Assembly: GCA_963513935.1 (NCBI GenBank)
Contig: OY740766.1
Location: forward strand, 3,564,001 to 3,628,000
Length of the DNA: 64,000 bases
DNA from: Aphrophora alni
Lineage: Eukaryota > Arthropoda > Insecta > Hemiptera > Aphrophoridae
Reading direction: 5' to 3'
The position numbers and the translations under genes are program-made. Shown here in pieces: positions 27,211-38,329 of this stretch (its first letter is position 1; each line of letters begins with the position of its first letter). The notes under the pieces were generated by a model. That model did no database searches and had not been told where the DNA came from. It saw nothing but the letters and a program-made list of their open reading frames with translations.

Positions 27211-27941
27211 GCTTATTGTAACCACTTTGATGTAGGGGTTGTTTTTTTAAATAAGGGATGTCATTAAAAATAAAAAAAGTGTGAAGATGAAAACAAAAAC
27301 ATTGTTAAAAGGTTGGTTGTCATTAAAAATGTAATTTAATCGTGTTGAAATACCTTCAAAAACTGTTATATGTTTAGTGTTTCATGTGTGTTTGTGGTGG
27401 CTTAAGGTATGTTAACTAAAACAGTACTGAAATGTATAAGTTTAAAATGTCTTCATTGAATATAGAATATTTGTTTTGCAAATAATTGTAGTAGAAATTG
27501 TTCTAATTCCCCTGTTCTACGGAATTGCTTTTTATGTATTTAATTTTGTTGTATGAAAAAAAGTAAGCATGAAAAGGTTTATTACTTTTCTTCAATAATA
27601 CCTTTTACTAAACTCGCCGTTAATATTATTATTTCCACCGCATTTCTATTTGGTGCTTCATATTATTGACAAATAAATGATACATTTTTATGTTTATTTT
27701 TGTACATTTTGAATAAAGTAAGACCTTTTGTGATGGAAACTAACTTTTCAATGAATATTTTTGTAGATTAAATTCCTTATAGTATATCCATCCGTCAAAA
27801 TGATTGAAGTGCCTTGTTAAATAACCCCTGTGAGTATTCTGAATAAATTTCATAAAAATCTACTGAAATTTGGGTCAGAAATAGAATTTGTACAAAATAT
27901 CCTAATATTCCACACTGTTCATAGGTTATACATCAATTGTA

Positions 27942-30437
27942 CACAAAAACCGATACACCAAACATGCCAACAATATCATCAGAATGGGACGGACTCACCT
28001 TTTCTGTCTCTGTTCCTACTTCTAGCTAAAGTGAATGTAACTTGATTATGGTCCATCGACATCGGTTGATGTGTATTATCTCACAAACACCGATACACAA
28101 AACATGCCAACAAATATCACCAGAGTGGGAAGGACTCACCTTTTCTGTCTCTGTTCCTACTTCTAGCTGAAGTGAATGTAACTTGATTATGGTCCATCGA
28201 CATCGGATGATGTGTATTATCTCACAAACATCGATACACAAAACATGCCAACAATATCATCAAAGTGGGAAGGACTCACCTTTTCTGTCTCTGTTCCTAC
28301 TTCTAGCTGAAGTGAATGTAACTTGATTATGGTTCATCGACATTGGGTGATGTGTATTATCTCACAAAAACCGATACACAAAACATGCCAACAACATCAG
28401 AGTGGGACGTTACTCACCTTTTCTGTCTCTGTTCCTACTTCTAGCTGAAGTGAATGTAACTTGATTATGGTCCATCGACATCGGATGATGTGTATTATCT
28501 CACAAACACCGATACACAAAACATGCCAACAACATCAGAATGGGACGGACTCACCTTTTCTGTCTCTGTTCCTACTTCTAGCTGAAGTGAATGTAACTTG
28601 ATTATGGTTCATCGACATTGGGTGATGTGTATTATCTCACAAAAACCGATACACAAAACATGCCAACAACATCAGAGTGGGACGTTACTCACCTTTTCTG
28701 TCTCTGTTTCTACTTCTAGCTGAAGTGAATGTAACTTGATTATGGTCCATCGACATCGGATGATGTGTATTATCTCACAAACACCGATACACAAAACATG
28801 CCAACAACATCAGAATGGGACGGACTCACCTTTTCTGTCTCTGTTCCTACTTCTAGCTGAAGTGAATGTAACTTGATTATGGTTCATCGACATTGGGTGA
28901 TGTGTATTATCTCACAAAAACCGATACACAAAACATGCCAACAACATCAGAGTGGGACGTTACTCACCTTTTCTGTCTCTGTTTCTACTTCTAGCTGAAG
29001 TGAATGTAACTTGATTATGGTCCATCGACATCGGATGATGTGTATTATCTCACAAAAACCGATACACAAAACATGCCAACAACATCAGAGTGGGACGTTA
29101 CTCACCTTTTCTGTCTCTGTTCCTACTTCTAGCTGAAGTGAATGTAACTTGATTATGGTTCATCGACATCGGATGATGTGTATTATCTCACAAAAACCGA
29201 TACACAAAACATGCCAACAACATCAGAGTGGGACGTTACTCACCTTTTCTGTCTCTGTTTCTACTTCTAGCTGAAGTGAATGTAACTTGATTATGGTCCA
29301 TCGACATCGGATGATGTGTATTATCTCACAAACACCGATACACAAAACATGCCAACAAATATCATCAGACTGGGAAGGACTCACCTTTTCTGTCTCTGTT
29401 TCTACTTCTAGCTGAAGTGAATGTAACTTGATTATGGTCCATCGACATCGGATGATGTGTATTATCTCACAAACACCGATACACAAAACATGCCAACAAC
29501 ATCAGAATGGGACGGACTCACCTTTTCTGTCTCTGTTCCTACTTCTAGCTGAAGTGAATGTAACTTGATTATGGTCCATCGACATCGGATGATGTGTATT
29601 ATCTCACAAACACCGATACACAAAACATGCCAACAACATCAGAGTGGGAAGGACTCACCTTTTCTGTCTCTGTTCCTACTTCTAGCTGAAGTGAATGTAA
29701 CTTGATTATGGTCCATCGACATCGGATGATGTGTATTATCTCACAAACACCGATACACAAAACATGCCAACAACACCAGAATGGGACGGACTCACCTTTT
29801 CTGTCTCTGTTCCTACTTCTAGCTGAAGTGAATGTAACTTGATTATGGTTCATCGACATTGGGTGATGTGTATTATCTCACAAAAACCGATACACAAAAC
29901 ATGCCAACAACATCAGAGTGGGACGTTACTCACCTTTTCTGTCTCTGTTTCTACTTCTAGCTGAAGTGAATGTAACTTGATTATGGTCCATCGACATCGG
30001 ATGATGTGTATTATCTCACAAACACCGATACACAAAACATGCCAACAATATCATCAGAATGGGACGGACTCACCTTTTCTGTCTCTGTTCCTACTTCTAG
30101 CTGAAGTGAATGTAACTTGATTATGGTCCATCGACATCGGATGATGTGTATTATCTCACAAACACCGATACACAAAACATGCCAACAATATCATCAGAAT
30201 GGGACGGACTCACCTTTTCTGTCTCTGTTCCTACTTCTAGCTGAAGTGAATGTAACTTGATTATGGTCCATCGACATCGGATGATGTGTATTATCTCACA
30301 AACACCGATACACAAAACATGCCAACAATATCATCAGACTGGGAAGGACTCACCTTTTCTGTCTCTGTTCCTACTTCTAGCTGAAGTGAATGTAACTTGA
30401 TTATGGTCCATCGACATCGGATGATGTGTATTATCTC
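27942..30437. repeat. Satellite array, 18 units of 137-141 bp
   Basis: The anchor 'gtccatcgacat' (or gttc) occurs at 28051, 28192, 28332, 28470, 28607, 28745, 28882, 29020, 29158, 29296, 29437, 29574, 29711, 29848, 29986, 30126, 30266 and 30406. Spacings are 137, 138, 140 or 141 bp. Two main variants occur, one with 'gggacggactcacc' or 'gggaaggactcacc' and one with 'gggacgttactcacc', partly alternating between 28.33 and 29.02 kb. Each unit carries AAAAGGTGAGT on the minus strand. Minus-strand frames of 71-87 codons inside it (for example 29223-29486) are repeat by-products. The right edge is sharp at 'attatctc|tgaagtctcc'. Confidence 0.97.
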
Positions 30438-31245
30438 TGAAGTCTCCACTCTCCGCCCATACTAAGGACAGAAATAGACACCTTTCATATTGCATTTTAC
30501 GAAATAACAGAACGAAAAGTAAAGAATTTCTTAATCCTTATATCTCACTGTAGTTCTCAGATTCGACAACAGAGTTGTTGGCGGTGGTATTTTCCCTCTC
30601 GTTAAGAACATAAAGGAAAGTTTAGATACCGTACGAAGTATGTATTGTTAGGTTCTTGTAAAATTTATGAATGAAGTTTTTATTTAGTTAAATAATTCTG
30701 TACAGTAATATAACTTTATGTTTAACTCTGGACTTTATTTTTAACTATTCGTTCCAGCCTGGAGACTCAGCGTCTATAAGTATGACTATTTGGAAAATAC
30801 TAGATAGAAAAAAACTATGTAGATAGTAGGAAATATTGGAAGGACGACGTCATGTCAGACCTAATAAAGATAAAAAGATCATTTAGGATGTACAAAAAAT
30901 AGTAAATTCAAACAAGGTTCGTAAAGAATTGTAGAACACTGTTAGAGTATTGGGTGATTAGGGGTTATTTTACGGCAAATTTTTTCGTCTTTTTAAAAGG
31001 AAAAATCGAAATGTTTCTACCTTTTAATAATAAAAAAATATACTTTATAATGAAAAATTCGTTCCCACCGTTGAAAACAATGACTAGAAATAGATGGATA
31101 CTCTAGTGCTTCATTAAAAAGAATATAAAACCGAGGTTTGTCTAAAATATTGAGAATAACTGTATGAAACTATTTATTGCCAACTCGATTACAATAAAAT
31201 TTGATATCTTTCTCATACATTGAAATAGTACAGGATGTTTTCAAT
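30438..31245. other. AT-rich DNA, nothing recognised
   Basis: Sequence between the satellite and the transposase relic, without a gene-like frame or repeated block that I can match elsewhere in the window. Confidence 0.4.
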
Positions 31246-31249
31246 TGTC

Positions 31250-31380
31250 ATCGCCTTCAGCTGGTCTGACACATCTTTTGTATGTTACCCACACTTTCAC
31301 AATAGCGATCCCAAAGTTGGTTTTTATCAAATGTACTTAAATCTGGGAAATATGGGGGCTGCGGTTCTACAGATAAGTCT
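31250..31380 (-). pseudogene. Possible DDE transposase C-terminal scrap
   Basis: On the minus strand it reads PQPPYFPDLSTFDKNQLWDR, resembling the PPYSPDL...LW segment near the catalytic end of mariner/Tc1 transposases. A stop follows within about 17 residues. It lies in the orientation and at roughly the distance expected to be the end of the N-terminal relic at 31620-31960, allowing for deletions. Confidence 0.35.
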
Positions 31381-31619
31381 TTTACTTTTAGTTTTTGCTA
31401 AATACTAGTTTATAGAAATTGAAGAGTGACAGAGAGCGTGATGCAGTATGATTTATCTTTAAGTTCTTAATCTCTTATGTACAATACTTCGAATATCTGG
31501 AGAAAATGATAGTGAGCAATGATTTGATTTTGAATTAATTTTACTTCTTTTTTTTAGAAGCGACGAATTACTGTTTTTTTGTAATACTGAGAACAATTCT
31601 TAGTTAATTATTCTTATGA

Positions 31620-31960
31620 CATTATTATTATTCATTGTTCACCGGTACGCCCAAAAAGGTTAAGGCGCACATAGTTTCTGCTCTTGAGTGAGATTGTTTG
31701 GAACATTTTTTCGCAGATTTTCCATATCATGTGTGGAAATGTGACGAAAGTTTTGGTAATTAAAACTAAATTCAATGAAGTCTTACTGTCAAGCGTTGGT
31801 CAGTTGATGGGGTTTCTCACTTTCGTCAGGTTTTGATCCTTCAGAACGACGTTCACCTTTCACAGTTTCACGGCCATCGCTTGTTTTAACTTTTAAATGT
31901 TTTCGTCGAGCTGTTTTTCGACACAAAATACAAAATGTTGACGCTTTGACAACAGGATGT
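31620..31960 (-). pseudogene. Mariner-like transposase relic, N-terminal half
   Basis: Conceptual minus-strand translation gives DGRETVKGERRSEGSKPDE (compare the mariner pattern GRETVEDDxRSGRPS), and after frame decay NNLTQEQK (compare the LTxEQK that follows the helix-turn-helix). Between them are at least two stops, so it is dead. Mariner transposases cut and paste at TA sites. I could not find the terminal inverted repeats by eye. The plus-strand frames here are shadows. Confidence 0.5.
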
Positions 31961-32430
31961 AGTTAGTTTATCGCTTACTGTATCTACAACGAATATAACT
32001 ATTTATTTGATAAACCTCTCAATGACTCACGCGATGTGTTTCCAAAGCAAATAATTAATATAAATCATCTGAAGTTAAAATGTTATCTTCACCTGCTTAT
32101 CTCGTTAACAAACATTAGTCTTTTGTTACACGAGAACTTTGTCTTAATTAACCTTCAGATTCACTTTGCTCTCGACTTCGTTTTGAATAATTGTTCTATA
32201 CATTTATTATGTATGGAATCTGTTAATCCGTTATCAAATCTACGGAACGAGAAATAAAAATAAAACGTTATAGTCCTAGGGTTCAATCTCTATAAAAAAC
32301 TATCCATCGGTGCTTTCAGACTGTAGGAAGTTTGTTCATTTAAATTTTAAGATATAATTTTATAAGCTCAATATCAATTATCCATAGAAATCATAAACAA
32401 TTTTGCAAGCAACGATTCAATCTTCTTGTT

Positions 32431-32444
32431 CCCCCCCCCCCCCC
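32431..32444. repeat. Poly-C tract (C14)
   Basis: A homopolymer. It lies in the 77-codon frame at 32403-32636, where it makes a proline run, so that frame is not credible as a gene. Confidence 0.9.
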
Positions 32445-32639
32445 ATTGTAACACTTACAACGGTTCCAACGGATGATGTCAGCTTATCTCATTTTGAGGT
32501 TATGTTTGCTCAGAACAATTGCGCAGAACTTCTTCACGGTACCAGACCAGTAAATAATAATAGATTTGGTTTTATTTATTGTTTAAAGACATCTCGGTTG
32601 TTATCGACTTGTAAAAAGAAGAAGAAAAGGATTTAAAAG

Positions 32640-32745
32640 AAAGATCCCTAGTCCTCTAAAACTCTAATAGCGTCAGGGTCGGTAGAGAACAACAGTAGAT
32701 CAAGATAGGAAAGATGGAAGAGAGGTATATAACCCAAAATACAAA
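32640..32745 (-). repeat. Dispersed repeat family B, inverted copy
   Basis: 'tagcgtcagggtcggtagag' and 'atccctagtcctctaaaact' are the diverged reverse complement of 8935-9000. It is shorter than the 8.8-kb copy and not open. Confidence 0.5.
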
Positions 32746-32970
32746 TCAATGCACACTTGTGGTAAATAATGGTGTAATTGAATGTAGTTTGAATTGATAT
32801 TGATATAACCTTTGAACAGCTGATTTACACTCAACTGTCTAGTGTTAAAAACAAACACAGATGTTTTAAAGTTTAATTAAATTTTAAAGCATTCTTTCAC
32901 AATCAGAGATTAACGATTTTATAGATTAGTTATACATAATTTGGTCGTTATGTCAAGATATTAATTTAAC

Positions 32971-33429
32971 AGCTTAGAGTAACTAAAGGAAAAGATTAAC
33001 CCCAAAACCACACAAAAAACACTAACAACACAAAAACTGTATAGTTGTGTTTATTCTACCTTGCGTACATTTCAGTAACACTGTCCTCAACCTCTGAGGA
33101 TGGTAACTATGCTACTGAAATGTAAATAAGGTAGAATAAACACAACTATACAGTTTTTGTGTTGTTAGTGTTTTTTGTGTAGTTTTGGGGTTTTTATGTA
33201 CATTTCAGTAACATAGTTACCATCCTCAGAGGTTTAGTATTAAACAAACACTGTCCGCAACCTCTGAGGATGATAACTATGTTACCAAAATGTACATAAG
33301 GTAAAATAAACATAAATATACAGTTTTTGTGTTGTTAGTGTTTTTTGTGTGGTTTTGGGGTTAATCCTTTCCTTTATTGTATATTGACCACAGTGCTCTA
33401 GTGATTCTATGAGCTTAGAGTAACTAAAG
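32971..33429. mobile_element. Compound foldback element with 18-bp flanking direct repeats
   Basis: The left arm (about 32989-33075, with 'aaccccaaaaccacac', 'aaaaactgtatagttgtg') is repeated inverted twice, at 33127-33198 and 33298-33377. Between arms, 'cctctgaggatggtaactat' occurs at 33091, inverted at about 33213-33232, and diverged at 33261. The exact 18-mer 'agcttagagtaactaaag' lies at 32971-32988 and again at 33412-33429, just outside. Non-coding. It looks like a foldback or MITE copy with an internal duplication; the flanking repeat could be a long target duplication or part of the duplication. Confidence 0.65.
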
Positions 33430-33849
33430 AGGCTTTGAATTTGTACTTAATGCTCATTATAGGAATTTTAACAGTTGAATTGTACAAAATTGAATTAGCT
33501 AATAGTAACAAGAAATTTCTAATCTATTCTGATTCAGAAATAGGTCTTTAAACCACTAAAGATTTTAAGAAAATTAAATAAGATTTCAGTTATTTAATTG
33601 TTATAAAATTGTAGTGGGTCACTCAAAAAATACAAAAAAGGAAATTTATGAAAGGAAATAAAGCTCTAGACTTTTTAAAAGAAAATAACAGCAAAACTTT
33701 CAAAGACAATAAATAATATCTTATTTAGAAAGATTTGAAATATATTGTGACAAAAAATAAAAATTATAAAGTTTTCCTCCCAATAAACATTAAAGTCACT
33801 ATTATCTTGAATCCACACCCATTACCAGTCAGTTGTTTGCGTACTTTTC

Positions 33850-34000
33850 TCTTGTGGGTCACGTCTGTATTTAGTCTTAGCCTGGGTTTGTTTATGAATT
33901 TTAGTTTTATTTTCAACATGACCCTAGGCCGGTGTTTCATGGTCTAGGTTTATAACTTGATAACGGAAGTTGATTTTTACTCTCGAAACGTCATGTAGGC
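33850..34000 (+). repeat. Dispersed repeat family C, best-preserved copy
   Basis: 'aacatgaccctaggccggtg', 'ggtctaggtttataacttga', 'taacggaagttgatttttac' and 'tctcgaaacgtcatgtagg'. It aligns with 19790-19915 and with the end of 17985-18140. Confidence 0.6.
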
Positions 34001-35280
34001 AAGCACAAGTGATGCATATTTTTGATTAAACCATACAGAATAAACGTAAAAACAAAAGATTTCTGATCTACCTTAACACAAAGCTTTTATTTATTTTAAC
34101 GTCATCTATCACCTCCAGAATTATTTTCCTTTCCTCCTGAAACGCCCGGTTTTAGTTCAAATTTGATAAGTTATATGAGTTTACAGTTAAAGACGAAAAA
34201 TCTTTAAATATTTTTTTATAAATATTAGCTAAAATTAGGAGTTTATCTTAGCGATTGTTTCATTACATACTTACATACCAAAAATTTAATAAAACCTAAA
34301 AGTGTAATATTAGTTGACATTATTCGACTGTATTGGCTACTGCACTTTTAAACATGTTAAAACATTACCTATAATAAACACAACATGTATGCAATCCATT
34401 AAAACTGAATGTACATATACATAAACAATAAAATTATTATTAAACAAACCTGTAATCGTTATTGGCATTGAAATGAGATAACCTTAAAAATGCATTGAAA
34501 AAAATAAATTGTAGTCGTTTTACTTATAAAAATAAACCTCTCTAACAATTTTCACTAATTTATTAATAACTGTCAAATTTTTCATAACCAAACATACACA
34601 ATGAATCTATTTCCTCATTTGATTTGTAACGAGTATATATTTCCGGTTATATATCAAACTAGTATAGACACCCCTTGCAAACACCTGTTTTCCTTTGGTC
34701 ATCCCTTGACTTCAAAACGTGACAAAATCACAACCCTTGAGGAAGTCCCACGCTTGGGTTTGACAAATCTGCTTTTGTATTTTATCTCTTTTATGGTTTT
34801 GGGAAGCAGAAGAGACTTTAGTTACTTTGCGTTGGCATTAATCAATACATCCGTTCATTGTTACCAATATACTTTTATTTGGATAAAAACCATAATTAGT
34901 TTCTTGAAATTAATTCTTAAACACCAAATTCGATAGTCTAACTTTAGTTTTGCAATGGAAATTAGTGAATTTTATATTAATAGTTTCTTTAAATAAGTTT
35001 TTGCAGTTTCGCTAAAAATACCATCACTTTTCAACATTTTAAATTTGTTAATATAAACATTATAATATTAATAATTCGATAAATTGTATTTCCTTTTGTA
35101 AAATCTTAGTTATAACCAGTTAAACAGTTTCCAATATTTAATCTTTTAAAAAAAACTTTTCCTTCTCTTTCTCGAAAAATAAATTGTTTTATTAAATTGG
35201 AGATATTTTACAATAAAAAAAGAGAAAAGATTCCTTCCAGGTGGTAACACTTATGCATAGAAACACCGACTTTTAATCTT
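34001..35280. other. AT-rich DNA; 111-codon frame of doubtful meaning
   Basis: The longest non-repeat frame in the window (34601-34936, plus) starts with ATG but has no recognisable domain, splice context or coding-like composition beyond hydrophobic stretches typical of AT-rich DNA. An AATAAA-rich background makes polyadenylation signals uninformative. I do not call it a gene. Confidence 0.35.
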
Positions 35281-35284
35281 GATA

Positions 35285-35451
35285 AGATAGAATAAAACTC
35301 GAACACAAGATCACACAAAAATTACGTTTAGTTAAAACTATAAGTTATAGTGTAGTTATTGCAGCTCATGTATCACTGAGGATGGCGACTTTGTAGTTTG
35401 ATTAAGTAAACATAGTTTTGTGAGATCTTGTGTTCGAGTTTTATTCCATCT
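35285..35451. mobile_element. Foldback element, 28-bp arms
   Basis: Arms 35285-35312 ('agatagaataaaactcgaac', 'acaagatc') and 35424-35451 pair with one mismatch. The loop contains 'cactgaggatggcgacttt', the same core word as the 33-kb element. Non-coding, MITE-like. Confidence 0.65.
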
Positions 35452-36229
35452 AATATTATCTCACAAGTCAAGCTCAATATTTATTTATATTTTATCAATA
35501 ACATAAAGTTTTTTTAGTACTTAAATCTGTATAATGTCTTGTTTTTGCCTTATAAACTGGGCATTATAAATGTACATTTATTATTATAATGTGTATTTAT
35601 ATACACTTAAATTTTCTCTAGGTATATATTTCTCAGGAGATAAAAAATTATTAAGAGTTCAACAACTTTCTTATAAAAAAAAGAGACTCTAAACGTTTTC
35701 GTGTCTTTGCTGTTATAAGGGATACATGTATAATCTGTAGTTTTCTAATAAACACCTCTACAAATACATTTTATAATGTATGTAAACTCGTGACTTTTAC
35801 AGTTTATGCAACAGATTAACGCAAAACAAAGAATTTACCGCAAGTAATTAGTTAACAACTTAACAACAAGTCTAGCATGGAGTTGTGTTGAGATAAACAA
35901 ATGTTAAATATTAGTGTGGTACTATCGGGTCAGGTGTATATTTGCATTGAGATAACAACTCCCAGCTCCCCCTCTAACAATGGAACGCACGTTTTCTGTC
36001 ATTTTACTGCCTTGGAAATATTTAGAAACAAGATAGTCTTCTTGGGTGTTTGAAGAAAGTATTTTTATAGTGAACAAAAATTTGTTACATGTGTTAGCGT
36101 ACAGGAGGTGGGAAGTAGATTTCAAGAGTTTTTACGGCTTTATCAGTTTTGAGAATTACTGAATAACAAAAGTTTTTTAAAAAGAATTATGTGTATAATT
36201 TGTGTTCCTCCTTTAATTGAACTGCAGTC

Positions 36230-36500
36230 TAAGAGGAAAATCGGTTTTGTTTTATATTTTGGATTTATCTCCAAACTTTGTAAAAATGATTTAGGAAAAA
36301 ATAAAACAAATTATTAGAAACTCTCCCGATACAAAATTAAATTTTTTTCTCTCAAAATTGGCTGTAATAAATTTGATTCAATTTCGTTAAAATATCTCCT
36401 CTAAGATCCAAACACATATTATTAGTTTTAATTGACACCCAAAAAAGTTCAGTTCTCGATAGATTGTCGTTAAAAAACATAAAATCGATCACGGAGCTGT
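36230..36500 (-). repeat. Dispersed repeat family A fragment
   Basis: 'tctctcaaaattggctgtaa', 'attcaatttcgttaaaat' and 'ctcctctaagatccaaacac' match the middle of the family in reverse orientation. Confidence 0.4.
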
Positions 36501-36627
36501 TAAAAATACTTATAGTCTTAATTAACTATTTCAATCGAATAAATTTGAGTCAAATTCATGACCTCAACTCGTTGGAAAATCGCATGAATATCACTCTAAC
36601 CAAATGAATTAAAACACAAGAATCTAT

Positions 36628-36650
36628 AAAAAAAAAAAAAAAAAAAAAAA
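36628..36650. repeat. Poly-A tract (A23)
   Basis: A homopolymer. It could be a retroposon tail, but I see no retroposon body ending here. Confidence 0.9.
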
Positions 36651-36933
36651 TCACATTATTTGTGCAACACAAATACAAGACGATATTTCAATGACTACGT
36701 CATCATCATCAGCTGACAGTGAGCTGTGATTGAGACTGTATTTAGTATGGCTCATTACAGTTGATAGATATCATAAGTCAAGAATAATTGGCAATAAAAC
36801 ATAGACCGTCGCCAATAAGCTTGATTTTAATTAAATACGACTTACGTTAAGGACGTGTTTATGGTGCAAGCGAAGCAAGTTAAGGTTCTTATTTAAATAA
36901 TTTTTTTAATTGAGCGTCCACGATTCATTTTTA

Positions 36934-38329
36934 CATTTTCATTGACAAGTACTAGAATAACATTTTCACTGTCAAGTACTAGAATAACATTTTCATTGAC
37001 AAGTGCTAAAATAACATTTTCATTGACAATACTAGAATAACATTTTCATTGTCAAGTGCTAGAATAACATTTTCATTGACAAATACTAGAATAACATTTT
37101 CACTGACAAGTACTAGAATAACATTTTCACTGACAAGTACTAGAATAAAATTTTCAGTGACGATTAGTTTTGGTTCATTTCTATAGGTTCATTTTCACAT
37201 TTTCATTGACAAGTATTAAAATAACATTTTCAGTGACGATTAGTTTTGGTTCATTTCTATAGGTTCATTTTCACATTTTCATTGACAAGTACTAAAATAA
37301 CATTTTCAGTGACGATTAGTTTTGGTTCATTTCTATAGGTTCATATATAGGTTCATTTTCACATTTTCATTGACAAGTATTAAAATAACATTTTCAGTGA
37401 CGATTAGTTTTGGTTCATTTCTATAGGTTCATATATAGGTTCATTTTCACATTTTCATTGACAAGTACTATAATAACATTTCCGGTGACGATTAGTTTTA
37501 GTTCATTTCTATAGGTTCATATATAGGTTCATGTAGATAGGTTCATTTTCACATTTTCATTGACAAGTATTAAAATATCATTTTCGGTGACGATTAGTTT
37601 TGGTTCATTTCTATAGGTTCATATATAGGTTCATTTTCACATTTTCATTGACAAGTACTATAATAACATTTCCGGTGACGATTAGTTTTAGTTCATTTCT
37701 ATAGGTTCATATATAGGTTCATGTAGATAGGTTCATTTTCACATTTTCATTGACAAGTATTAAAATATCATTTTCGGTGACGATTAGTTTTAGTTCATTT
37801 CTATAGGTTCATTTTCACATTTTCTTTGACAAGTACTAAAATATCATTTTCGGTGACGATTAGTTTTAGTTCATTTCTATAGGTTCATTTTCACATTTTC
37901 TTTGACAAGTACTAAAATATCATTTTCGGTGACGATTAGTTTTAGTTCATTTCTATAGGTTCATATATAGGTTCATGTAGATAGGTTCATTTTCACATTT
38001 TCATTGACAAGTATTAAAATATCATTTTCGGTGACGATTAGTTTTGGTTCATTTCTATAGGTTCATATATAGGTTCATTTTCACATTTTCATTGACAAGT
38101 ACTATAATAACATTTCCGGTGACGATTAGTTTTAGTTCATTTCTATAGGTTCATATATAGGTTCATGTAGATAGGTTCATTTTCACATTTTCATTGACAA
38201 GTATTAAAATATCATTTTCGGTGACGATTAGTTTTAGTTCATTTCTATAGGTTCATTTTCACATTTTCTTTGACAAGTACTAAAATAACATTTTCGGTGA
38301 CGATTAGTTTTGGTTCATTTCTATAGGTT
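36934..38329. repeat. Nested minisatellite: 27-bp unit within longer composite units
   Basis: From 36934 to about 37175 there are about nine near-exact 27-bp units ('cattttcattgacaagtact' plus 'agaataa'; starts at 36934, 36961, 36988, 37015, 37041, 37068, 37095, 37122, 37149). From 37150 to 38329 the unit is embedded in larger ones that add 'gtgacgattagttttggttc' and variable numbers of 'ataggttcat'. Composite length varies with the number of short insertions. About 14 copies of 'gacgattagtttt' are present. Non-coding. Confidence 0.95.

Noticed and set aside
28026..29859. Several minus-strand frames with repeating MCIGVCEIIHIIRCRW-type protein
   Set aside because: They come from the satellite. 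Units of 137-140 bp break the frame, so no continuous repeat protein exists.
34601..34936. 111-codon plus-strand frame
   Set aside because: No domain, no coding-like bias and no splice or transcript context. Its length is within reach of chance given the many frames examined.
27942..38329. Possible CRISPR arrays
   Set aside because: The units are contiguous tandem repeats without unique spacers, and the genome is animal.
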